A DNA stretch of 64,000 nt from NCBI RefSeq assembly GCF_002865645.1, contig NW_020194515.1, positions 1,302,001 to 1,366,000 on the forward strand, in the 5' to 3' direction. Source of the DNA: Hyaloscypha bicolor E (Eukaryota > Ascomycota > Leotiomycetes > Helotiales > Hyaloscyphaceae). The notes beneath the pieces were generated by a model. That model ran no database searches. It saw nothing but the letters and a program-made list of their open reading frames with translations, and was not told where the DNA came from. Below are positions 1 to 10,399 of the stretch, in pieces. Every line of letters begins with the position of its first letter. Position 1 is the stretch's first letter. A program made the translations under genes and the position numbers.

Positions 1-2
1 TC

Positions 3-1250
3 ATTGACCACCTCGTCAAAGGGGTCTTCAATGGAGATCTCACTGATTTGAACACTGCAGTGGGGACTGCACTGACTTCTGGCGTCATCCAATTCTCTGA
101 CTGGAAAATCGTCGATACTGACGCGTTCCTGAGGTTTTTGAGCGGCTTTCTTACCTGGGTTCCCAACGAAATCACCACTGGCAAGGAAATCTACAATGCG
201 CAGTGTGTGGTCTATTTTGTTTTCGACCAGGCTCCTCTCAATACCCCGCCATACCAGAATCCGATCGCTCCAAGCTCCATCGGACAGCCTCTACTCAAGC
301 TTAGCCAGTTCATTGTCGACTTTGCCAATGAGGTCGGCAGCTGGATGAGTACTACGGGCTCTCTCACCACGGTTGCTATTGACAGCTTCAAGAACTCGCC
401 ACTGTACAATTATACACAGGCCGTTGAGCCAGCTGGCGGCTTCACCACTTTCAATGAGCTGTTCGCGCGCACGCTTAAACCAGGCATGCGTCCCATCAGC
501 AGTGACAGCCCGCAAGATCCCAACTACGACCGCCTTGTCACCTTTCCCGCCGACAGCACCTTCGACGGAGCTTGGTCTATCGATTCTAGTGACAACGTCA
601 ACATCAAAGGCATCGAGTGGAACGTCAAAGACCTTCTTAATGAACACGCCCCAAAATATGCCCCTTTCTTCACGGGAGGCATTTGGATGCACGCTTTCCT
701 CAACACCTACGATTACCACCGCCAGCACGCTCCGATCGCTGGCACGGTCGTAGAGGCGAATGTCATTCAGGCCATGGCTTACCTGCAAGTCACCGTGGAT
801 CCTGACACGCATCAATTGCGCCCGCACCGTAGCTACATCAACCCGGACAAGAAACACCGCGATCCGAGCAGAGGCCTCGCCGGGACTCTAGACGCACCTG
901 ATGATGCCGGATACCAATGGCTGCAGACCCGTGGCTGCGTCATCATCGACAACGAGCTCTTGGGCTACGTCGCCGTCTTGCCTATCGGCATGTGCCAGGT
1001 CTCATCCGTCAAGCTTGCGGTCTCGCAGGGTGATGTAGTCACCAAGGGTCAAGAGATCAGTCACTTTGAATTTGGAGGAAGTGATATTGTACTGGTTTTC
1101 CAGCAGAGTGCTGATCTTCAGATTTTGGGATCGCAAGGATCGGACGCGCAGGGGAATCCAACGAGTATGCAGAAGTATCTCGTGGGGATGCCGTTGGGGT
1201 ACTCGACGAAGGGAATGATACCGCAGCCGAGGCAGCCTGCTACAGACTGA
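3..1250 (+). CDS. Phosphatidylserine decarboxylase-like protein (PsiD-type), 3' part
   Basis: The reading frame is open from the first bases of the window to TGA at 1248-1250, so the start lies upstream; about 415 residues are visible. The first part looks like the N-terminal domain seen in PsiD-like enzymes (tryptophan, threonine and proline residues in FLTWVPNE, then YFVFDQAP near residue 70). The catalytic domain follows: FNELFARTLKPG near residue 150, FPADSTFDG near 181, the histidine motif DYHRQHAP near 237, and GGSD at about 358-361. In this family the serine of the GGS motif is cleaved autocatalytically to form the pyruvoyl cofactor (known of the family). No signal peptide or membrane anchor can be judged because the N-terminus is missing. 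The domain layout suggests a soluble amino-acid or phosphatidylserine decarboxylase of the paralogous, often secondary-metabolite, branch rather than the mitochondrial housekeeping enzyme; the substrate is inference. No intron is visible. GC-rich codon use contrasts sharply with the AT-rich block that starts 300 bp downstream. Confidence 0.88.
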   Translation: MDHLVKGVFNGDLTDLNTAVGTALTSGVIQFSDWKIVDTDAFLRFLSGFLTWVPNEITTGKEIYNAQCVVYFVFDQAPLNTPPYQNPIAPSSIGQPLLKLSQFIVDFANEVGSWMSTTGSLTTVAIDSFKNSPLYNYTQAVEPAGGFTTFNELFARTLKPGMRPISSDSPQDPNYDRLVTFPADSTFDGAWSIDSSDNVNIKGIEWNVKDLLNEHAPKYAPFFTGGIWMHAFLNTYDYHRQHAPIAGTVVEANVIQAMAYLQVTVDPDTHQLRPHRSYINPDKKHRDPSRGLAGTLDAPDDAGYQWLQTRGCVIIDNELLGYVAVLPIGMCQVSSVKLAVSQGDVVTKGQEISHFEFGGSDIVLVFQQSADLQILGSQGSDAQGNPTSMQKYLVGMPLGYSTKGMIPQPRQPATD

Positions 1251-1724
1251 GATGGTAATACAGTATGGCTTTTATGCAGGTATTTTCATTTCGAAAACTT
1301 CTATGACTCAGGAAGATGTGCAATGTGGCCGGACACTCTTTGCGCGGATGGGTGTTGGTTATTGTGTCTTTGCGGCTCATGGAAAGCCTGTCATTCATTG
1401 AGCACTTTTGGAGATAATATTAATACAATTCGGCAACATTTCTCGCATTTATTTGGTTCGCGTGCTTATTTCTCAGCTCTTCCGTGTTATTATAAGCTCC
1501 TGGAGCCAGTTTTAAACCTCCTTTACTTTACTTAAAGATAAAATTAACTATAATTAAAGTAGCCTATGCTTAAAATAAACACGCTTATACTAAAACATTT
1601 TGGCTTATACCGTGCTTAGCCGTGGCTCAAGTTACTTACTTATAGCTCACGTTAAATCCTTGCGTAACTCACGTGTTATAACAGAAAGAGACGTTGTGTG
1701 TAATTATTTTATGTGCTCTAATTA
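1251..1724. other. 3' flank and transition into the AT-rich block
   Basis: No gene is seen. Normal composition continues to about 1510, presumably covering the 3' UTR of the decarboxylase gene. From about 1540 TA-rich sequence begins, although CpA and TpG are still present up to the transposon edge (for example around 1620-1700). Confidence 0.6.
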
Positions 1725-1777
1725 GAAGGGTTCACCCACCAACCGCCCAAACCCCCATTCCGCCCAACCAAAAAATC
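1725..1777 (+). repeat. Left terminal inverted repeat of the TA-flanked transposon
   Basis: Begins GAAGGGTTCACCCACC and is C-rich, with seven intact CpA sites. The right terminus is its perfect reverse complement over 53 bases; the two diverge immediately inside. Confidence 0.93.
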
Positions 1778-4338
1778 GCGATTTTTGATTCTTCCTTAAT
1801 AACTATTAAAACTCCTATTAAAATTTGATCTTTAATACCGAAATTAGTTTCTTAATACCTTCTAAAGCTATTAGTATTAATAGAATTATAAATAAGGTAG
1901 TTTGTGCGAGTGTAATCCTATAAGAGAGAATTAGTAACTTGTATTTAATAAAGAAACAAGCCTAAATTCAGGTACCTTATACTTGCTACTTAGAACTAAA
2001 GTATCTTTCCCAGGGATATTATATAGAATCGAATTTCGGTTTATAAAAAGCTCAAAAATAGCCATTTCATTTATATTATATCTATGTCTTCTAATTAGCT
2101 AAACCCTTTATAAATACTTTATTATAAAATAGTTTTCTTTTACTTTTTTATTTACTAATTATAAGAGTCTCTAAAGGTTTAATTACTTTATTAATTACCT
2201 CCTTTACCATCCTTATTTTTCGTTTTATTAATTACTTTACTAGAGATCTTCGTTTTAATAAAATGGAAATAGAAAGAAGTTATAAGTATAAAAGAAAGAA
2301 AATTAGTTAATTATACTTTTATAAGAAAATTAAAGAGATTATTAAACTTAATATAAGGAAGGATATACTTAATTAAAGAGCTTACTAATAATACTTTCTT
2401 TATATAATATCTTAATATTTTTAAAGCTTTTAATAAACTTATTTCGATTAATAGTTAATACTTAAGATTTATATTATTTTTAATTTCCTAAAGGATTTTA
2501 GGGCTCTATTTCCTGAATTTAATTAAGATTTAATTATAAAGGCTTTTTTACTACTTTGAAATAGCCTTGAGTCTCTTTTACTTTATAAGCTCTTTTACTT
2601 TTATTTTCTTTTATTTCGCTTTAATTCATATTATTTTATTTATTATTTTTAAGCTTAAGACTCTTATATTAGTAATCTTGTCTTTGGCTTTTATAAAAGC
2701 TTTCTTATAAATCTTTTAATAATTAGATAATTTAATAAGCTCTTAATTAATTTCTTTAGTAAGAACTATTTTTATAATTATAGTAATAATAGAATTACTA
2801 AGCTTCTAAATTATAATCTCTAGATTTTTTAGCTATTAATCTTATAATAAATTAATTATTTCAAATATACTTTTAAGGCTATTAAAGCTAGACTTAAAAA
2901 ATACTTTAATAATAACTTTAATAATACTAATATTAATAGGAGTTTTAATAATTAAGAGAGCTAGTTATCTAAATATAGTTAGTTAATTAGAAGGTTTTAG
3001 AAGTGCCTTTATTTTAGCTACTTCTTATTATAGAATAATTATTAAAAGTAAGCTAATTATAACTTTAGAATTAAATAAAAAGAGCTTTATTTTTTCCTAA
3101 GATCTCTTAATATTATATTTAATAAAGGCTTAAATTCGTATCTTATAAAGAATTTCTAAAAACATAAGTTTATTAATAGAATATCTAGTTTCCTATTAAG
3201 TCTTTTCTATAAGAATCTTATAATAAGTATTTATAAGTAATTCAGAAATACTAATATTATATAATTAAAAGATATATATAAAATAGTTAAGAAAATAAAG
3301 TAAGATAATTTTCTTTTCTAAATAGTAAAAAACTACTTAATATATTAAGTGAGATTTATAGCTATTAAAAAGTAGTATTTAATACTTTATTTTTTTAATC
3401 TTTATAGTTTCTAATTTAAAAACAATTTTAAACTATTTAAGGTAAAGCTTATTATTTATCTAACTTTAATTAGAAATAATATAAGTTTCCTTTTTATTTT
3501 TCCTAAATTCGTTATATTTAAGCCTTATTAAGCTATTTGGCCTTAAAGATAATATATAGAAAGAATACTTTTTTATTTAAAGATATATATTTAATTAATA
3601 ATACCTATTCTTTATTTCCTTATTATATTATTCTTATCTTTTTATATTTCTTGAAATAAATAATTTTAAGCTTTACTAATATTTCTATTATAATATCTTT
3701 CTTATTTATATTAAATATATTATTATTATAAATATTATATTTATTTTTCATAGTTTAGAAAAGTTTAAAAAAGTATTAAATTTAATTTAGATTTTTTAAG
3801 ATAACTTAATCTTTATCTAATAATATAATAAATTAAGCCTTAAGCTATAAATAATATTTAAGATATTTCTATATTTAGTTAATTCCAACTTTCTATAGAT
3901 CTTCCTTTATAATTAAAAACTTCTTTACTATTTTCTGAATCTAGGAAACTATTAGAGACTATTCCTAAATCTTAAATTATATAATATATTATTTAATTAT
4001 TTATTCTTTTATTAGAATCAGGTACTACTATAATTCTGCCGCTTATTTATATATTATATTACTATTAATTCGATCTCGCAGAGTCTCCTATTTAACCCTG
4101 TAGTATTTAGCTACTTTTCGTATTAATAGCTTCCTATTCGAGTTAATATAGGCCTCCCAAGCTATTTCCAAGCATTCGTAATACGGTATCTTGTCAGGGT
4201 TATTAGGGTAGTCGATAATCGGTTTCTTCTTGATAGATATGGTGCCAGATTTGAAGAGGGACTAAATGCGACTAAAATGGCGCCGAAATCAATAAAATTC
4301 ATTAATTGGTTGTGTTGTAATTAATGATGAAAAGCGAT

Positions 4339-4391
4339 GATTTTTTGGTTGGGCGGAATGGGGGTTTGGGCGGTTGGTGGGTGAACCCTTC
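4339..4391 (-). repeat. Right terminal inverted repeat of the TA-flanked transposon
   Basis: Perfect reverse complement of 1725-1777. It ends GGTGGGTGAACCCTTC and is followed by TA. Confidence 0.93.
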
Positions 4392-4771
4392 TAGGTACGC
4401 TAACCGTTAGCTTAGGTTAAAGTAGTAGCTGCTCACGTCCAGAGAATAAAAGGGAACCCGCAAGGATGAGATTAGAGTCTAACTTTCGTGGGAAAAAGGT
4501 AATTTCGTCTTGGTTGAGAGAAAGCGGCACTTATTCTCTCTTAAGAGGTATAAGCTTAGCTTAGAACAAGTGCTGTGAGTTGAGGAGGATATGATGAAAG
4601 TCATTATGTAGTTTACCAATACATATTGGAAAGAGTGCAATTGAGATGTAAAACGTATAAAGACGAGTACCTGACTGGCGAAACTCGAAACTGTGATGGG
4701 TGCCTCTCGTTTATCCACTCGGAGACGATTCGATACGCGATACGAGACTTAGTCAGCTCCTCCAGGGACGT

Positions 4772-4990
4772 CCACCAAGGGGTGCAGGAATACGTGGGCC
4801 ACCCAAGCGAAGAACACCACGAATATCTCAACAACCGCAACAGCTAGCAAATAGTTTCGCTTACAAGAAATACTCTAGAATGCGAGTTTAACATTTCTTG
4901 ATACTTTTTCTGCGCTGAAAAGTTGTGCGTATACAATAGAATTCGAGTTAAAATTCTAGGTGGGCTACGTATTCCTGCACCCCTTGGTGG
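4772..4990. repeat. Inverted repeat with 33-bp arms
   Basis: The arm at 4772-4804, beginning CCACCAAGGGGTGCAGGAAT, is repeated in reverse complement at 4958-4990 with about three mismatches. The arms are separated by 153 bp that include a run of CpA-containing, non-RIP sequence. It may be the termini of a very small inverted-repeat element or a folding-back structure; no target duplication was found. Confidence 0.7.
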
Positions 4991-5228
4991 TCGGGTTCCA
5001 ATACACTGACGGTTTCTGCACTCCCCAACACCAAAATGCCCTCGCCCTGCCGTATGCATCCACCTTCACTATAATTGTGCCTGCAATTGATACATGACCG
5101 ATATAGTTACATAGCAACAATGGATATTCGCCTCTCACCGTCGCCACTACCTTTAATATTGCCTAAGCCCTTACTAGTAGAGGCTCCTCCCCCTTCTAGT
5201 AATAAAGATATAGAAGGTACCTATATAA

Positions 5229-5340
5229 GCGCTATAACTTAGCGAGGTAGGCGCTACAAGTTAGCGATACGTGCGCTATAATTATAGCGAGACAAGTACT
5301 ATAAGTTAGTAATACAAGTGCTATAATTATAGCAATGTCT
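5229..5340. repeat. Palindromic 22-bp minisatellite, about 5 copies
   Basis: Five units of 22-23 bp. Each contains a short dyad of the type GCTATAATTATAGC or CGCTATAACTTAGCG. Units differ by point changes, mostly C/T and G/A, so the array has partly decayed. Confidence 0.75.
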
Positions 5341-5462
5341 AGCGAGAGGCACTAGTACTAGTACCTGGCTAGGCCCCGTGACTTATAAAAACTTTATGGG
5401 AGTTAGAGTTTATTAGAGTAGAAGTTAATATAGAGAGTCAAATATTCATTATTACTATATAG

Positions 5463-5765
5463 TATAGGAGGGAAACTATAATAAGACAAAAACCCACATA
5501 AAGTATACCAGAGTGCAAAACGTGACTTAATAGCAAAATAATAAATCAAAAGCGTAAATAATAAAATATAAATAGTATATAGTATATAAAAGCTTAATTA
5601 ATTAAATATTTATAAGGGATTATTCTCTAGAACTATAGAAAAACTAGCTTTCTTATATGATTTCTATAAGTTATATATAAAAGGCTATAGCCTTTACTAT
5701 ATAACCAAAACCTCAAAACTACTAAAATAATATAATTTTTGGAAAGTATAGCCTGCCATACTATA
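5463..5765 (-). repeat. 3' LTR of gypsy element F
   Basis: About 300 bp. Reading the minus strand it begins TATAGTATGGCAGGC (ancestral TG start) and ends CTCCTATA. The same LTR occurs at 13610-13893, 28100-28402 and 32988-33228. This copy is the least mutated and keeps several CpA sites. Confidence 0.85.
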
Positions 5766-5789
5766 TCTGGCCCCCTATTTATTTATACT

Positions 5790-8650
5790 TATTTCTTAAA
5801 TACTAAAAATAATAGAAAAATCTTATTTAGAGTCCGAAATAATAAAATAATCAGGATTCTCTTTTATTAGCTAATCTAATTTCTCCTTAATATACCTAAA
5901 ATAAGACTTATTACCCTTAAATAGTCTTATTTTATATTTCCGAATTTATTTAAAAGTAATTTAAACCCACTTAGCTATATTCTTATACTAAATCCAATAT
6001 AATTCTCTATATTAATTAGTATTCGCCTTTAATTATTATTTAATTTCCGCCTTTACTACTAGGTATTAAAAAGGCTTATTATAGCAAATCATATTATAAA
6101 TTATACTAATATACTTTAAATAAATAGCTTCTTCGAATTTCGTATTATTTATAATATTCTTAAATTAACTTTTAATAAGAGAAGAAAGCTCTAGGTAAGA
6201 GGCTTTAATAATCTTATAGAAAACTCTATTTTCATATATTTTATTCTTAATAGTAATTAGACTTATTAGAATTATAATAAAAGGCCTATTAAGTAATAAA
6301 TTATTATTAAGCTATTCTTTAACTTATATATTATTCGAGAATTATTATTTATTTATAATTCCAGACTTATAGATTACCTAGCTAAAGGCATTTATTTATC
6401 TAGTTAAATAAATTATATTTAAAGTCTTTTCTTTTACTATTTTTAGTAAATATTTACTTATTTCCTTTACTACTTCTAGCTTAAATTTATTAGAAATAAA
6501 GAAGTAATTAATATCTTTAAAAAACTTCTTATTAAAAGTAATAACCTTCTTATAGTTTATAAGAAAAATATAGCTAATATTTTAATATTCTTTATTAAAA
6601 TAAAATTTACTATTTAAAGCTTTAGTAATAGCTAGATCTTTAGTATTACCTTTATATTAATTATAATTAATATTTCCAGGAATATAGTATTGGGCTAGCT
6701 AAGAATAAATAATTAGGTAAATAAAATACTTATTTAATACCTTATAAAATCCGAGCTATATTAATAAATCTATTATTAAAAGTTAAGAGGCTAAAGTAAA
6801 GTAATTATTACCTAAATCTTTATATTTTAATATATTATCTTTTTAGAAATAGAATTATAATATCTCTATTTCCTTTATTAAGAGCTCTTAAATACTAAGC
6901 TTCTTAATTTACTTTAGGTAATTCTTCTTATAAATATAGCTATTTATATTTAGATTAGTAATACTAGATTTAGGAACAGGAATTATAATATTGAATTAGA
7001 ACTATAAATTTGGGCAAAATTAATTAGAAATATAGTACTTATATCTATATTTCTTAATTTTCTAGATTTTAAAAAAGAAATTCCGTATTTTCTTATTTAC
7101 CTAAATAATAGAAATATATTTCTTACTTTTAGTAACTTTATAGATCTTAGTAACTAGCTTTAGAGTATTCTTAATATCTTATATATTAATAGAAAGAGTA
7201 TTAGTAAGCTACTAAATATATATTATATAAGGAGCTTTAAGAAATCTATTAGTAATTATATAATATTCTCGCTTATAAATAAGTCCTAAAATACTACTAT
7301 ATACTTCCTCAAAAATATACTTATTCTACTAAGCAAGTATTAACTTCTATTTAGCTAGTATCTTATAAGTATATTAAATGTTTTCTTTAAGTTCTTTAAA
7401 CTTAATATTTTTAGTCTTTTATTTCTTGGTTCTAAGTATAAATATAAGAGTCTTTCTAAATAATATCTTTCTTTTTAGAATAAAGAATTCTTTCTTACTT
7501 AACTCTTCTTTATTTTCTTTTATTTTACTAGCCTTATACTTAGTCTAGTATTCAGATTTTTATTATTCTTTAGGAATCTTAGGCTTAGCTTACTTTTCTT
7601 TCTTACTAGGTTCTTCTTATCTAGTTATACTAGTTCTATTAGTCTTACTAGTAATTTTCTTACTAGGCTTTATTAAATTAGCTCTATTTTTATTAGCTAG
7701 ATCTAATTAAGTTAAAGCTGAAATTATAATAGAAGTCTATTTTTTAGGCTTATTTCAAAAAGTAGGAAAAGACTTTTTATTATAAATTCCCTTAATTAGA
7801 ATTCCGGAAATATTAAAAATATACTATTTAGCTTTGAGATTATTAGCTAATAATAGCTTAAAAACTAATTCTTTAGGTTCCAAAATAGCTTTAGTATATT
7901 TAAATACCTTAGTAATATCTAATTTAGTAAATATATTAGTATTTTAATACTTCTTATTCTTAATATATTCTAAAATAGCTTTATTAATTAACTAAATAGC
8001 TTTATATACTAAAGCTTTTATTTTAAAAAGAAAATATAACTTCTTATAAATATTTTTACTAAGATTATTATAGATATTATTAATATATTAGCTAAAGGCT
8101 TTACTATATAATATAACTTTATTCTAATTCTTAATATTAAGACTATTTATTATAGTTTTAATCTTATTAAGCTTTTCTTATCTGCCTTTAGAAATACCTT
8201 TAATAATATTTTCGAATTCCCTATTATTAGCTTAATAGTTTTTTACCTTCTTTTTAGTTAATTCTAGTCTAGTTCTGTTTCTAATAAAGGTTTTCTATTT
8301 TAAGAGCTTATTATATATATTACTTAGCTTATCTAGGATATTCGTATTAAATTCGGTAATTATAGCTATCTTTTCTAGTATTAGTAGGCCTTTTATAATT
8401 ATTTAAGCTTCTTTAATACTCTAAATTTTAATATTATTAATCTATAGGCTTTTAATAATATTATAGCTTATAAGAACTAACTACTATACTTTACTAGCTT
8501 GAGAAATCTATTCTTTAGCCATTTTATTATTCTTAAAGAAATTATAAAGAAATTATTAGTATAATAGTTATTAGTTATTAAATTAAAAGTTCTTAAGATT
8601 ATAAGGATTTCTTTTAAGTACTTTCTAAAATAAAGAATAAATTAAAATAA
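5790..8650 (-). pseudogene. Unidentified extra ORF of gypsy F, decayed
   Basis: Reverse-complement counterpart of 30290-32980 in element A; for example 5830-6450 here pairs with about 32340-32920. It lies between integrase and the 3' LTR. I do not recognise the product. See the entry for A for what can be read in it. Confidence 0.5.
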
Positions 8651-10399
8651 ACTTGAATTATATAAAGATATTATATATATTTAAGTTTTTCTTTTTTTCT
8701 AATAAGAAAATAAAGCTAAAATAATAATATATATAATAGAGAAAATAGATATAATAATTAGATATATTTAAGGTAATATAATTATAAATTAGAAATAATT
8801 ATAGAAAGTAAAATATAGGATTCGGCTTCTATTATAAAAAAAAATATAAATATATATATCTAAGGAAATATAATCTAGGAAATAATTAAGGCAAGTTAAA
8901 CTAAATAATAATAATAGGAAAATAAAAAAGTAATATAATAGAAATATAAATATAGTAATAGTATTTGAAATATTAAAATATAAAAGAAAATAATAAAAAT
9001 TTCATAATATAAATATATTCTAATTCTTTATTTATTTAGAAACATTTCTATTAACTTAAAAAATAATATAAAAGAAGAGAAATAATATAGGAAATATATA
9101 AAAAATAAAATATATAAATATACTAAAAATATTAGGAAAATATAAAATAAGTATTAATAGAAAAGAAATTAGAATAATAATATTAAGAAATAACTTAGAA
9201 TAAGATATTACTTTTTCTAAAACTAATTTATATTTTTTCTAAAAGCTAATTATATTTATTAAGTATTTATTAAAGTCGGCTTTATATAATATAAAACTAT
9301 TTAGCTAGTTAGAATTTTAAAATAATATTTATATTTATAAAAGTAATATTAAAGGTATTAGAATATATAGAAAAAAGAATTATAAAATAATATAAATAGA
9401 GTTTATAATACTATTATTAAGCTTGAAATAATTAATATTAAAGTTAATATAGAATATAAAAAGATTAGGTATTCTGAATTAGTATTAAGAATATAGGAAT
9501 TATTTAAATAATATTTAATAATAAGAAATAAGTTAATAGAAAGAATTAGTAAATTATATTTGCTTTTTAAAAAAGTAATTAGTTTCTAATAATAAAATAG
9601 TATCTTAATTAAAAAATGAGTTTTATATAAGAGAAGTTCTTTTTATATAGAAATAGGAATATATAATATATTAATTAAGCCTTAGTATGAGTTTTAAAAG
9701 TAATTATAATTATGTTAAAGAGAAAATAGGTTTTCTAGTATAAGATAGGCTTTAAATAAGCAGATCTAGTTTATTAGATATCCGAGAGATTTCTAGAATT
9801 ATATATTATTAAGTATTTTTGGAAATAATTATTAGATTTAATAATATTTCTCTTTTCTTTTATAGGGCTTCTAGTTTGGCTATTTCTTCTATATATAATT
9901 TCTAATTAGGAAGTTTATTTAAATATTATAAGTAAACTTATAATAATAATTCAAGTCAAAATCGAGATTTATAAATATTATAATTAAGTATTAGACTAAT
10001 ATAAGCCATAAGAATAACTAGCTAAAAAGGCAAATAGAGCTTCTAAAAAGTTTCTAGCTTAATAAGAGATATATAAATTTCTTTTTTTCTTTTTTTCTTT
10101 TCTTTTTAATTCCGTATATAATTATTATTTATTATTATAGTTCGGAATTAAAAGTTTATAAGATAATTTCTTAATTCCCTATTTATTTTTATATTTAATT
10201 CCCAAGATCTAGTAATATAATCTCATATTAAGAATATTATCTAGTAATAATAATTAGATAATAATAAGAAATAAATAATAATAAAGCTTATTCGATTTCT
10301 AAAATAGTAATCTAATAATAATTATTCTTTAAAAACTATAAATAATAATTAGAAAGAAAAAACAAAAAATATATAAAGAATTAAAAATAATAAGCTTTA

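Larger units (their letters stand above)
1725..4391. mobile_element. TIR DNA transposon, probably Tc1/mariner (pogo-like), decayed
   Basis: Two 53-bp inverted termini, identical base for base, bound 2667 bp of AT-rich sequence. Each terminus is directly flanked by TA (1723-1724 and 4392-4393), the target duplication of the Tc1/mariner superfamily. Length and long TIRs fit fungal members of this group. The inside is so mutated that I could not identify a transposase motif with confidence, so the superfamily call rests on the TA duplication and TIRs only. The strand of the lost gene is not determined. It may be a non-autonomous element. Confidence 0.72.
4394..5462. other. Less mutated island between two transposons
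   Basis: About 1.07 kb with many surviving CpA, TpG and CpG sites up to about 5200, so most of it escaped RIP. It holds only short open frames (up to about 79 codons) with no recognisable protein, and I see no gene. It contains the 33-bp inverted repeat and the minisatellite listed separately. It could be unique host DNA caught between insertions, or the remains of a low-copy element. Confidence 0.6.

Noticed and set aside
291..857. 188-codon open frame on the minus strand
   Set aside because: Lies antisense within the decarboxylase gene and has no domain; a shadow of the GC-rich coding sequence.
1323..1535. 70-codon plus frame after the decarboxylase
   Set aside because: No homology features and low coding character; it lies in the probable 3' UTR and border region.
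4479..5147. Several 60-79 codon frames in the island
   Set aside because: Overlap each other on both strands without conserved motifs, signal peptides or splice support.
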